From Okeania sp. SIO3I5 (GTDB lineage: Bacteria; Cyanobacteriota; Cyanobacteriia; Cyanobacteriales; Microcoleaceae): a stretch of 64,000 nucleotides of DNA. Below the pieces are notes generated by a model, which was given only the letters and a program-made list of their open reading frames with translations, was not told the origin of the DNA and did no database searches. The stretch spans positions 1 through 64,000 of the forward strand of contig NZ_JAAHHT010000005.1 in the NCBI RefSeq assembly GCF_010672085.1, in the 5' to 3' direction. Shown piece by piece: positions 45,826-55,187 of this stretch (positions within the stretch are counted from its first letter, which is position 1; each line of letters starts with the position of its first letter). Both the position numbers and the translations under genes were made by a program.

Positions 45826-46305
45826 TCATTTTTCTATGTATTCGATAATTGCTTCAATATCTAAAATCATCTTTTCTTCTCCTGCTGAATTCGTGCAAGT
45901 TCCCTGAATAAATTTTTCAACAAGAGAATTTGTTTTATGATTTTTTGTTGCACTAATTTCTTGGCTTTCAACATCGATTAAGTTACCTACTTTTTGCACT
46001 AAAATACCCAGATAACTATCTCGAAATTTTACTTTCACTACCCGAAGTTTTTGCTGATAGTATCCAGTAGAAAGCAAAGGTTCAAAACCCATCAAATAAG
46101 CAAGATCGATCGACCAGAGAATTTCTCCTTGCCATTGAAATACTCCTGCAACTACACTTGGCATCCCCGGGATTTGTAAGATTGTTCTGTAATCTAAAGT
46201 AATCACTTCATCCAGCTCACGGGTAGACAGTATAACCTCTAAAGTCTTAGTAACTTTTAGAGATATAAATTGTTGATTACTATTTAATAATGGTTGTTTT
46301 GCCAT
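45826..46305 (-). CDS. CheW-like adaptor
   Basis: 159 residues with a single CheW domain: the start LNSNQQFISLKVTKTLEVIL, VVAGVFQWQGEILWSIDLAY and the end IQGTCTNSAGEEKMILDIEA. It links the MCP to the CheA kinase. It lies 140 bases upstream of the MCP gene and 230 bases downstream of the CheY gene, all on the minus strand. Confidence 0.9.
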   Translation of the reverse strand: MAKQPLLNSNQQFISLKVTKTLEVILSTRELDEVITLDYRTILQIPGMPSVVAGVFQWQGEILWSIDLAYLMGFEPLLSTGYYQQKLRVVKVKFRDSYLGILVQKVGNLIDVESQEISATKNHKTNSLVEKFIQGTCTNSAGEEKMILDIEAIIEYIEK

Positions 46306-46537
46306 TGGCTTTTTTTAACATTTTAGTCATTAAATATAGCTAAGAAAGAATTGGTTAGAACATAAACTGATGATGAATCTCAGACTAGGAAATGTTTTTC
46401 CAACTGTTCCCAGTTAAGTGCTATACCTAGTGCAGGATGGCAGAAATAACTGACCAGTTACATGCATCTTAAAAGCCTTACTAACTAATACATTTGAATT
46501 TTGAATTTTGAATTTTGAATTCCGCGTAGCGTATTTT

Positions 46538-46906
46538 TCAAACAACCAATTTTTCTAATGTTGCCACAAGTTCATCTCGATCAACTGGTTTAGTAACATA
46601 AGCAGATGCACCCTGCTTCATACCCCACTTTTGATCTATTTTCTCTGATTTACTAGAACAAATAATAATTGGAATATTTGCTGTATTTTCTTGATTTTTT
46701 AGTTCTCTACACAAACTATAACCACTTTGACCAGGTAATACAACATCCATTAATATTGCATCAAAATTTTGTTGCACCAAGATAGCTTTAGCTGCTTCTG
46801 CTGTAGTTACATTCAAGACATCATATCCTGATTTTTTCAAACAGTCAGTCAGAATAGTAGCTTCTGTTGGACTATCTTCTACGATTAAAACACTTCCCTT
46901 TGCCAT
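46538..46906 (-). CDS. CheY-like single receiver domain
   Basis: 122 residues, one receiver domain. LIVEDSPTEATIL carries the acid pair, the phosphorylated Asp lies in AILMDVVLPGQSGY (about residue 53), and the conserved Lys is in AYVTKPVDRDEL. This is the second response regulator of the set (PixH/PilH class) and should be phosphorylated by the hybrid kinase. Confidence 0.92.
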   Translation of the reverse strand: MAKGSVLIVEDSPTEATILTDCLKKSGYDVLNVTTAEAAKAILVQQNFDAILMDVVLPGQSGYSLCRELKNQENTANIPIIICSSKSEKIDQKWGMKQGASAYVTKPVDRDELVATLEKLVV

Positions 46907-47950
46907 TGCTTATCTTTCCACTGTCAAAACTAATTTAATAATAATTCCTAATGCTTGCTACTCTTTAATATTTTTCTAAAAGTTTATTTTTCTTCACAAA
47001 ACCATAGTAATTACTCGGTTATATTTCAGTGAACAACTTTTCTTGCTTCTCTGATTTAATTTTGCTTTTAAGGTTGGTTGATTTAGTAAACTAAAACTAA
47101 GTAGCAATATTCTCAGCAAAAGTCAAGTAGGTGATTCAATACTATTTTCTTGAAAGGAGCAAATAGTAGTAGTTTTCTCAATCAAAATTATTTTGATTGT
47201 ACAATCCCGTCTTTTAATTAGTTATTACACATCTCCATAAAATCGGGAATAAGGAATAGGGAATTAAGAGTAAATAATTAATAATTTCTGTAAGATAATT
47301 GATTTTATTTTTGATGATTGAAGATGTTTATAGAAAAGAGGGAATAGAGAATAGTAAATAGGGCATAGAGAATAGTAAATAGGGCATAGGGTATAAGAAG
47401 CAAATAATTGATAATTTCTGTACCAATCCGACGACTCCCCCCTATCTAACTTCTCACTTCTCACTTCTGACTTCTGACTTAGTTTACCGAATAATTAAGG
47501 TTTAAAGCCTCTCAATTTAAAGGAGAAACAAGAAAAAATTTTCATCATTCGTCAATCTTATTCTTTTCAAGGAGAGGTAATTATTAATTATTAATTATTA
47601 ATTGTTGAACCTGCCTCTACCATAAATTAAGATTTTCAGAGAACTACCCAAAAATCTAGATAGGTAGTTAAATTTATTAACATATTTTAGTGACCATTTT
47701 TTGAATTCAAAATTCACGCATTCAAAGTTCAAAAATTTTGGTTCTAAGTGAATTTCAATAATTGTTTAATTAAGGATTCTTTTTCTCGTTCTTGAGAACG
47801 AAAAAATCAAAAATATTTTCCTTATTTCAAGCCTCTGACTTTAGGCAGAGATTATAATGAGCGAATTAATAATTTTGAATTTTGAATTGATTTGACATGA
47901 GCAATAGCAATAGCAATATTGACTTATTCTTGAGCAGTTAAAATTTTGGA
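46907..47950. other. 1-kb spacer inside the phototaxis gene set
   Basis: AT-rich, with tandem units of GGGAATA / ATAGGGC type (47240-47400), tandem ACTTCTG units (47450-47480), inverted GAGAACGAAAAAATC-type pair at about 47785-47805, and tandem ATTAATT units (47580-47605). No gene. A promoter for the CheY-to-MCP genes may lie here because the gap from the PATAN-REC gene is large. Confidence 0.45.
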
Positions 47951-49171
47951 CTACATAGATAAATGTTTTTTAAGAATTTTTAAAATTTCTTCTGGTTTAG
48001 CAGGTTTATTCAAAAATTCAGCAGCGCCAATTAATTTAGCCCGACTACGATCTATCAAATTATTCCGACTGGTAAAAATAATTATAGGTATTTTTTCAAA
48101 TACTGGAGCTTGCCGTAAAAATTGATAAACAGTATAACCATTAACATCAGGCATTTCTAAATCAAGAAAAATTAAATCTGGTTTATTTTTGGCAATTTCC
48201 ACAAATCCTTTGATTGGATTTTGTATACCAATCAGCTCATATCCAGCAGATATAACAACCTGCTTTAATGTTTCAATAATTACTGCACTATCATCAATAC
48301 AAGCAATTAATTGCTTTTTTTTAGGTATAGTCTTGTCTGTCTCTTTTGGAGAATTAGCTTTTACTAAAGATGATTGGAAATTCGGTTCTGGTAAATCTGG
48401 AATTGTTCGTAATTGTACTAACCCTTTGTTGATTAAGGGAAGTAAAGTATTACTGACAGCTAATACTGATTTTTGTAGCTTGCAGGCAATATCCCACAGA
48501 GTTAGATTGCCCTGTAAATATTTACCCCAACCTGATAAAGCTTCTGGAGCAATAGGTTTTTTAGGAACAGGCGCCAGGTTTAGGTTGAAACTTTCAACAC
48601 CTGCTTTTTGAGATAGATATTGCATATGAGCAATTTTTGTTAAAATTGCTTCTATTTCCCGATAACATAGAGATAAACCCAGGGATAATTCTGATTTACT
48701 ATTAGGGTTTCCTTCCCACTCATGTGTTAGCTCTGGGTAGGGACTCATGGAAAATAATATTTCTAGGGTGACAGTCCGAATGACTGCTTTTGCTTGAGAA
48801 ATAGTGATTTGATTTTTGGTAATTCCTTCATACAGGAGTAAATATTCCCAAGGTTTGTCTGGATCTGATAGTAGTTGTGAGGTTATAGGATGCCACTCAG
48901 GGCAGTACAATCTAACCCGTCGTTCCCAACGCCTTACTCTGTGGATAGGGCTAGTAGCATAGAGTAATCTACCGTAGAATAGGTTGATTTGTCCTTCTTT
49001 GGCCGGACTATTTAATAATACTTTGCCAGTAGCACTTCGTTGGCTCAGTCCATCTAAATATTCGGCTAATTTGATTAATTGTTTGTTACCAGACATTGAT
49101 TTTAAAGTTCTAACACTAGAACTTGAATAATCCTCAAGTTTTGTATATGTGCTAACATTATTAATGGCCAT
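47951..49171 (-). CDS. PATAN-REC response regulator (PatA/PixG family)
   Basis: 406 residues from the ATG at 49171; the frame is open to a TTG at 49192. The amino part (about 30-250) is a PATAN domain (GKVLLNSPAKEGQINLFYGR, EYLLLYEGITKNQITISQAK), and the end (about 285-406) is a receiver with ACIDDSAVIIETLKQV, the phosphorylated Asp in LIFLDLEMPDVNGY and Lys in EFLNKPAKP. In Synechocystis the equivalent protein (PixG) controls type IV pilus motor proteins. It is the first gene of the set. Confidence 0.92.
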   Translation of the reverse strand: MAINNVSTYTKLEDYSSSSVRTLKSMSGNKQLIKLAEYLDGLSQRSATGKVLLNSPAKEGQINLFYGRLLYATSPIHRVRRWERRVRLYCPEWHPITSQLLSDPDKPWEYLLLYEGITKNQITISQAKAVIRTVTLEILFSMSPYPELTHEWEGNPNSKSELSLGLSLCYREIEAILTKIAHMQYLSQKAGVESFNLNLAPVPKKPIAPEALSGWGKYLQGNLTLWDIACKLQKSVLAVSNTLLPLINKGLVQLRTIPDLPEPNFQSSLVKANSPKETDKTIPKKKQLIACIDDSAVIIETLKQVVISAGYELIGIQNPIKGFVEIAKNKPDLIFLDLEMPDVNGYTVYQFLRQAPVFEKIPIIIFTSRNNLIDRSRAKLIGAAEFLNKPAKPEEILKILKKHLSM

Positions 49172-49417
49172 ATATTGTTTGCTGAAAATCAAATTTCCCT
49201 ACTATACATATTGTTACATTAAAGTTAAGTTTTGTATACAGAAAAAATGTGATTTATATCACATAAATATAGATATAATTTTACTAATAGAAGCAGTGGA
49301 GGAAAGTAAGTTACTTAGAGTACAAAAAATGAAACTAAGTTATTAAAAACATACACAATCCTCTATTTACTTATCTTGAAAATATATAACAATATTTTTA
49401 TACTTCTCAACTTTAAG

Positions 49418-49483
49418 TTTCCCTGCATTGTAGCAAATATTTCCCTGCATTGTAGGAAATATTTCCCTGCATTGTAGCAAATA
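49418..49483. repeat. Three 22-bp tandem direct repeats upstream of the phototaxis set
   Basis: Units start at 49418, 49440 and 49462, each with CCCTGCATTGTAG and ending AAATA; the second differs by one base (TAGG in place of TAGC). Twenty-two bases is about two helical turns, so identical sites would face the same side of the helix. They lie 247-312 bases upstream of the PATAN-REC start codon. A regulator-binding role is inference. Confidence 0.7.
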
Positions 49484-50427
49484 AATGTGATAATCAGCCT
49501 CAATAAATATAAAAAAAAGTTAATGAATGTGATAACTCTTCTCAAGAGATATAGGCAAATTTTGATAAATATTTACAATAAATAAATAGTTTTACAACAA
49601 ATAAAGAGTGATTTCAGTCATCAGTTAACCGTACTTTCTACTAAAGTAAAAGGTTTGAAATACTGAATCCTTTTTTTTACCCCCCTTATAGTATTTCTCA
49701 TGCATGAATGCTATATCTAATTGGGTGGGGAAGTGTGGGGAGTGTGGGGATAAGTAAAAGTAGTTTCAATTCTGATCGTAGCATTACTTTTACTAATTAG
49801 TAGTATATTAAATCCCGTGGGCAAAGAGAGATTCTGAAGCGAAGCTAAGGCAATTATGCTGAAGGGTTAGAAGGGTTTGGACAAACTAACTTTTTATAAC
49901 CAAATTTAGTATTATACTAATTTCCAAGCATTAAGACTATGCTTGGGTAATACTTCAGTTATTAAGTAATTCATACAAACTTTTTTGCCTGCTTTGAGTC
50001 ACCCTTGTTAATTATTCTGATTTACTTCTCTATAGAACCCCTAAGCATATCTCTAGAAAAAAGGGAGTAGGGGAGCGCTTGTGTAGGCATTGTTCATTCA
50101 TTGTCTGAGCTAGAATATTTACAACCCTACATTTTTTGAGTCCTGTACGGACTACACTCTCCACACCTCCCACACCTCTCACACCTCCCACACGAACCAA
50201 CTTCCCAATCATAGATCCCTTCAGGGGTTCTATACTCCTGTTGCATGCAACCTCCCTATCTCTGACTCTCTGAATCTGCTCAAGAAAATGCAGAAAAGTT
50301 TTTGAGAAGTTGTAGGTTTCGCGGGAACGGTAATTTAGGTAAAGTGCCTTCTCAGCAGATTTGCTAAAACTATAGCAATCCTATCTTATCTGTATATAAA
50401 AATTTTACCGCTTTTAGGGAACACTTA

Positions 50428-50575
50428 CAGCAGTTTCACGCCCGCGCGTGAGGTACAAAGGTTTTTTTGTTAAAAGCTGGAAACCTGTTAGTAATGAGTG
50501 GAAGTTCAACCTTCCAGGTTGTGGAGGTCTTGAAGGCTATGTTACACTGTACCTCACGCTCCTCATGCATTGCTG
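50428..50575. mobile_element. R3-family inverted-repeat element, second copy
   Basis: Starts CAGCAGTTTCACGCCCGCGC then GTGAGGTACA; ends TGTACCTCACGCTCCTC then GCATTGCTG; TA on both sides. It matches the copy at 23764-23974 at the ends but not in the middle. Confidence 0.55.
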
Positions 50576-50744
50576 TAACTGGGAATAGATGGGAATTTTG
50601 GCTTTTTTATCTACTTTTTGATTACCCGCAACATAAGCGCGGATTGCTATACCTTTTTGAAATTTGGTACGATGTTGATATTATAAATATTTAACTAGCT
50701 ATTAGCTATTAGCTATCAGCTATCACCCTAAAAATTTGTGCTTA

Positions 50745-50874
<130 letters not shown>

Positions 50875-50919
50875 TAAATTATTAAAACTGTTAACTTAAT
50901 TAATGTTAAAAAAAAACTT

Positions 50920-51732
50920 ATGTTAGAACTCCACTGTCACACTACTTACTCCGACGGGACTTTAACTCCTACAGAATTGGTTAGAAAAGCAGCAAGTTGC
51001 GGGGTGCAAGCATTAGCAATAACAGATCACGATACATTATCTGGTTGTGATGAAGCAATTAATATTGCTTCTGACTACAACATAGAAATAGTACCTGGTG
51101 TAGAATTAAGCACAGTTCATAATAATTGTTCGCTTCATATTCTGGGGTTTTATCCAGATGCTAATAAGTTAGTCACGCCGTTGAGCGATCGCATTGCAGG
51201 TAGATATCGACGCGCCCAGTTGATAGTAGAAAACTTAGCTAAGTTGGGGTATCCGATTGAGTTGCCGAAAATTGAGGGGGGAATAGCACCAGGAAGACCA
51301 CATATTGCTATGGCACTGGTTAAAGCGGGTTATGTGCAATCCCCTCAAGAAGCTTTTGATCGTTGGTTGGGGGATGATAAACCTGCTTATGTTGATTATG
51401 AGAAGTTTTCTATAGTTGAAGGAATTAATTTACTGCGTAGTTGTGGGGCGGTTCCTGTTTGGGCACATTCTTATCTATTCCGTGGGGGAAAAGTGGAAGA
51501 AGTATTGCTGGAAATGGTAGAAGCAGGTTTGATGGGATTAGAGGTTTTTCATCCCTGTCACTCTCCGACTCAAGTGCAAAATTTAAAAGAGTTGTGCAAA
51601 AATTATGGGTTATTGATGACTGGTGGTAGTGACTATCATGGGCCAAATAGTCAGGGAAAAGAGAAAACTACTCTAAATATGCTGAATTTACCCATGGAGT
51701 TGCTTGCACCGATCAAGCAAGCTGCTTTGTGA
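50920..51732 (+). CDS. PHP-domain phosphoesterase
   Basis: 270 residues, single PHP domain. Metal-binding motifs in order: LHCHTTYSDGTLTPTEL, ITDHDTLSG, VPGVELSTV, HILGFYP, a His in VWAHSYL and the closing GGSDYHGPN. It resembles the YciV/TrpH group that removes phosphates from nucleoside 3-prime,5-prime-bisphosphates or short oligoribonucleotides. Monocistronic. Confidence 0.9.
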   Translation: MLELHCHTTYSDGTLTPTELVRKAASCGVQALAITDHDTLSGCDEAINIASDYNIEIVPGVELSTVHNNCSLHILGFYPDANKLVTPLSDRIAGRYRRAQLIVENLAKLGYPIELPKIEGGIAPGRPHIAMALVKAGYVQSPQEAFDRWLGDDKPAYVDYEKFSIVEGINLLRSCGAVPVWAHSYLFRGGKVEEVLLEMVEAGLMGLEVFHPCHSPTQVQNLKELCKNYGLLMTGGSDYHGPNSQGKEKTTLNMLNLPMELLAPIKQAAL

Positions 51733-52209
51733 ACTCAGAACTTAGAAGTTAGAACTCAGAAGTTACATTTGCAGCTTTCTGGACTCAGAACTCAGAAGTC
51801 ATATCAAATCCGGTAGTGTCGGTATAAAAAAGTAAAGAAACCGGGGAAAGTATCAAATACGCTAAAATACTCAACCACATTCCGCACCACAAAATGTAAT
51901 ATATAAGCAGGAGTCAGGAGACAGAATTCAGGAGACAGAATTCAGGAGAAAATCATAGCTGCCATGATTGAGTAATCAATAGTCGTAGGGGCTTTCCGGC
52001 CGGAAAGCCCCTACTTAATTTTTGACTCGTAATTTGATCAACGAAAAAAGTAATTGAGATCATTTGCATAGTATAAATACCATTGAGAGCTACGGATTTT
52101 ATACTAATTTTTATGTTACAAATTGAAGTGCGGAATGTGGGTTGGAGTTACTGATAACTGATAACTGATAACTGAAATGACATTCTGTCTGTGAAACAAG
52201 CACTAAATA
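51733..52209. repeat. Spacer with tandem and dispersed repeats
   Basis: Tandem AACTCAGAAGT units (51730-51800), a copy of the ATATCAAATCCGGTAG family (about 51800-51830), tandem AGGAGACAGAATTC units (51915-51945), a CTTTCCGGCCGGAAAG hairpin (about 51990-52010) and tandem TGATAAC units (52150-52175). No gene. Confidence 0.55.
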
Positions 52210-53745
52210 TTAGGAATTTCCACTCCCCAAAAGATACAAACTTAGTAATGTTCCACTATTCCATAAACTATGTAACAAAATAGAAGATAAAAGATTACGA
52301 GACCTGGTGTAAACTACTCCTAAAATTATTCCTAAAACTGCTAAAGGTAGCACTTCAGAAATATTCAAATGAGCCAGAGCAAACAAAAAACCACTTGCGA
52401 TAATTGCTACCCACACAGGCATATATTTTGTCAAAGAAGGTAACAAAAATCCGCGAAACATAATTTCTTCAAAAACTGGTGCAGCGATAGAAGCGGTGAT
52501 AAAAAATAGAGCTAAAGCTAATCCATCTTGTCCGTTTAAAGCAATAGGTAAAATTGGATTACTGCCACCTTGACCTTGCCATAATTGTTGATTAATTAGA
52601 GATATTAAAATTACCATTGGCAAAGCTACAAAATAACCACCTAAACCCCAGAAAAACCAACCACCTCGTAAATCAAATTTAAACCAACCTTCGGGTAAAG
52701 GAAAAAATGATTTTAACGATAAGTACAATACTAAGAAACCACCTAGAGAAAACAAAATATAAGTACCAAGAATATACCCCGCTTGTACTCGCACTCCCAT
52801 CATTGTAGGTTGCCAATTTGTGAAACTTTTAAAAATCTCTAATCCCAAAGGAATCATAATTTGTCCGACTAAGAAAAAACCTACGACAAATACTTGTATA
52901 ATTGTTTCACTATCCCAACTTACTTCCCAAGGTAAATCGGCATTTTTTAATAAAAAAGATTCCTTTCCATAAATTAACCATTGTACTCCTAGAAATATCA
53001 GTAACCCTACTCCGAATATTAATCCCATTCCAGGTACACCAGCAATAATAGCTAACTTTAATACTGCTTGTTCTGCTATTTCTTGTTCCTGGTTTTGTAG
53101 TTCCATTAAAGCTTTTTGTCTTTCCTGTAATTTGTATAATTCTTTTAAAGCTCGATAGCGAAACCATCCATCTAAATTTTGTTGAATTAAAGCTTCTGCA
53201 TTAGGTAAAATTTTGGCTGGTTTACCCCAAATTTCTGCTAAAACTTTTGCTGTTTCTCCTAAAGATTGATTTGCTGTTTCTGACTCGGTTAAATTTTGCC
53301 AACTTTGCCTAGCTTCATTTATTTGATTTGTTTCCGCTTGCAAGATACCAATATTAATATCGAATTCATCAATTAGGCTTTTTAACTGATTAATATTATC
53401 GTTTAACTGTTGTATTTCAGCCGATATTGGCTTTTCTAAAAGCAAATTTTTTAATTTATTTTCTTGTTTTTCCAGTTGTTTTTGAGCCGATTCACGAGCA
53501 TTTTTGTATTGTACTAATCCAGCTTGATCAGAGTCATTACCAATTAAAGCTTTACTAGCTATATTAAAATTTTGGCTGTCTAAGTTTTCAGGTTCCCATT
53601 CCCCAGCGTGCAACAATAAATTTGTTTGATATAACTCCAGACGACTTTGAATTTGTGGCTGAGTTACACTACTAATTAAAGAAAAACTAATAAAAGCGAT
53701 CGCTACAATAGTCAGAATACTTAAAATTAACTTTTTAATTCTCAT
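52210..53745 (-). CDS. CPBP family intramembrane metalloprotease with coiled-coil front
   Basis: 511 residues. One hydrophobic segment at 8-25, then a long coiled-coil region (about 80-225) and membrane helices from about 235 on. The CPBP/Abi catalytic set is present: EEIMFRGFLLPSL (EExxxR), FALAHLN and SILLHSLWN. Related proteins process prenylated or other membrane peptides; in cyanobacteria the large version with a coiled-coil front has no assigned substrate. GGGAG lies six bases before the ATG. Monocistronic. Confidence 0.9.
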   Translation of the reverse strand: MRIKKLILSILTIVAIAFISFSLISSVTQPQIQSRLELYQTNLLLHAGEWEPENLDSQNFNIASKALIGNDSDQAGLVQYKNARESAQKQLEKQENKLKNLLLEKPISAEIQQLNDNINQLKSLIDEFDINIGILQAETNQINEARQSWQNLTESETANQSLGETAKVLAEIWGKPAKILPNAEALIQQNLDGWFRYRALKELYKLQERQKALMELQNQEQEIAEQAVLKLAIIAGVPGMGLIFGVGLLIFLGVQWLIYGKESFLLKNADLPWEVSWDSETIIQVFVVGFFLVGQIMIPLGLEIFKSFTNWQPTMMGVRVQAGYILGTYILFSLGGFLVLYLSLKSFFPLPEGWFKFDLRGGWFFWGLGGYFVALPMVILISLINQQLWQGQGGSNPILPIALNGQDGLALALFFITASIAAPVFEEIMFRGFLLPSLTKYMPVWVAIIASGFLFALAHLNISEVLPLAVLGIILGVVYTRSRNLLSSILLHSLWNSGTLLSLYLLGSGNS

Positions 53746-53974
53746 TTATATCTCCCTAAATAAATATCATTTCACTTGAAAATATGTCACAAATATTTTT
53801 TTCCAGAAAAATAAGCTATTAGATGAACTTCTTAAACCTAGAACTTACCAGATTAAACCTATAAATTTTTTCCAGACGCCATAGGTAAAATTTCAGATTT
53901 TTCACCCAGAGCAATAAACTGTTATTTCAGAAGTTTTAACTGTTATAGTAAGCTACTGTACTTCCCACCTGTGC

Positions 53975-54140
53975 TCATCCCCTCCCCCTCCTCCCCATCC
54001 TCCCCCTCCTCCCCATCCTCCCCATCCCCCCCCTCCTCCCCATCCTCCCCCTCCTCCCCATCCTCCCCCTCCTCCCCATCCTCCCCCTCCTCCCCATCCT
54101 CCCCATCCTCCCCATCCTCCCCATCCTCCCCATCCTCCCT
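53975..54140. repeat. CCTCCCCAT tandem array
   Basis: About 18 imperfect nine-base units (CCTCCCCAT / CCTCCCCCT) with all pyrimidines on the plus strand apart from single A bases. A smaller array of the same unit lies at about 61402-61450. The frame through it (Ser-Pro repeats) is not a gene. Confidence 0.85.
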
Positions 54141-54227
54141 AGTAGGGACATTCCATGGAACGTCCCTACTGTGGTTTACTGAAATGAAAACCGCTGTAAG
54201 CGAATCGCCCCTACTGAATATTGATTA

Positions 54228-54365
54228 CTAGTGGACTGTTTCAGCTAAAACTGTGCATTAGATTTTAGGTTGTGGGAAGACAAGGAAGACAAGGAGGACA
54301 AGGAAGACAAGGTGGTAAGGGAGAAAAAAGCCTATTGCATCATTTAAGATGAAACAGTCCACTAG
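54228..54365. mobile_element. 138-bp MITE with perfect 16-bp inverted ends
   Basis: Left end CTAGTGGACTGTTTCA and right end TGAAACAGTCCACTAG are exact inverted copies, and the similarity continues imperfectly to about 34 bases. The central part is tandem AAGACAAGG. If the target is TA, the true ends are GTGGACTGTTTCA, as for Tc1/mariner-type elements. No coding capacity. Confidence 0.7.
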
Positions 54366-54466
54366 AAACAGAATCGAATTATTTCATAGTCAAAAATGAT
54401 CATAACAGCTTTTTCTACTGACTACTGAACTACTAGAAACAGTTCTAGATATTTGTAGCAAACATT

Positions 54467-54975
54467 GGCTTTGTTGCATGAAAGTAGCGTTCTCTTTTCA
54501 TTCATTCCGCAGCTATATCGCTCTTTTTCGCGATTACAGCGGTTTAATGATGAATAAACCACAATCATACTGACTCCGTACGGACGTTGCTTGAGCATTA
54601 ATGCTAACGTCCCTACATCATTACTCCTTACTCATTACTCATTACTCCTTACTCATTACTCCTATAACAGTTTTGTGGTCTACTCAACTGAAAAGCACTG
54701 TATTGATGTTCCATTTATTTATTGTCCAATAGTTATTGCTCTGCTGAGAAAGCGAAAGAGTGCGATCGCGATTATTGATATTTATTTATTGTCCAATAGT
54801 TAGGGCAGGCAGCTCGAATCTCAAAACTTTTGCCTGTAAAGGTTTCAGCTTTTTGATTTCAAAGATTGATGTTTGATTTATTTATTGTCCAATAGTTACA
54901 GCAGTTTCCGCTCGTTGATGAAGTCAATATGCTTGGATCTTGTGCGGCAGCTATATACTTTCATGCAACAAGGCC
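54467..54975. mobile_element. Element E2: 509 bp, 9-bp target duplication, relative of E1
   Basis: The ends read GGCTTTGTTGCATGAAA and, reversed, GGCCTTGTTGCATGAAA, flanked by GCAAACATT at 54458-54466 and 54976-54984. Inside, ATTGTCCAATAGTTA (the reverse complement of the E1 palindrome region) occurs at 54721, 54788 and 54884. An R2 element (54537-54700) is nested near the left end. No reading frame. Confidence 0.7.
54537..54700. mobile_element. R2-family element nested in E2
   Basis: Starts CAGCGGTTTAATGATGAAT and ends CTCAACTGAAAAGCACTG, flanked by TA on both sides, with tandem CATTACT/CCTTACT units inside. Confidence 0.6.
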
Positions 54976-55187
54976 GCAAACATTGATAAAATTGGTATTA
55001 GGTATTATATCAAATCCGTTTAATTGGACATAAAAAAATCTTCTATCTTCATAACTATGCTCATCTTTATGATTCTTTCTCCTCCTGACTCCTGACTCCT
55101 GACTCCTAGCTCCTCCTGAGTATTGATTTTATTTTTAATTTTCACACCTATTTCTATTAATTAAAAAGTACGGTTAAGGAATAACTT

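Larger units (their letters stand above)
53746..55187. repeat. 1.4-kb repeat block without genes
   Basis: In order: CCTCCCCAT tandem array (53975-54140), R2 half element (54141-54186), small MITE (54228-54365), element E2 (54467-54975) with a nested R2 element, and CTGACTC tandem units (about 55085-55110). No coding gene. Confidence 0.7.

Noticed and set aside
50467-50694. 75-codon plus-strand frame in the 50.4 kb spacer
   Set aside because: It lies mostly inside an R3 inverted-repeat element and has no family resemblance.
53971-54231. Ser-Pro repeat frame over the CCTCCCCAT array
   Set aside because: Pure microsatellite translation, no ribosome site, and it ends inside a mobile repeat.
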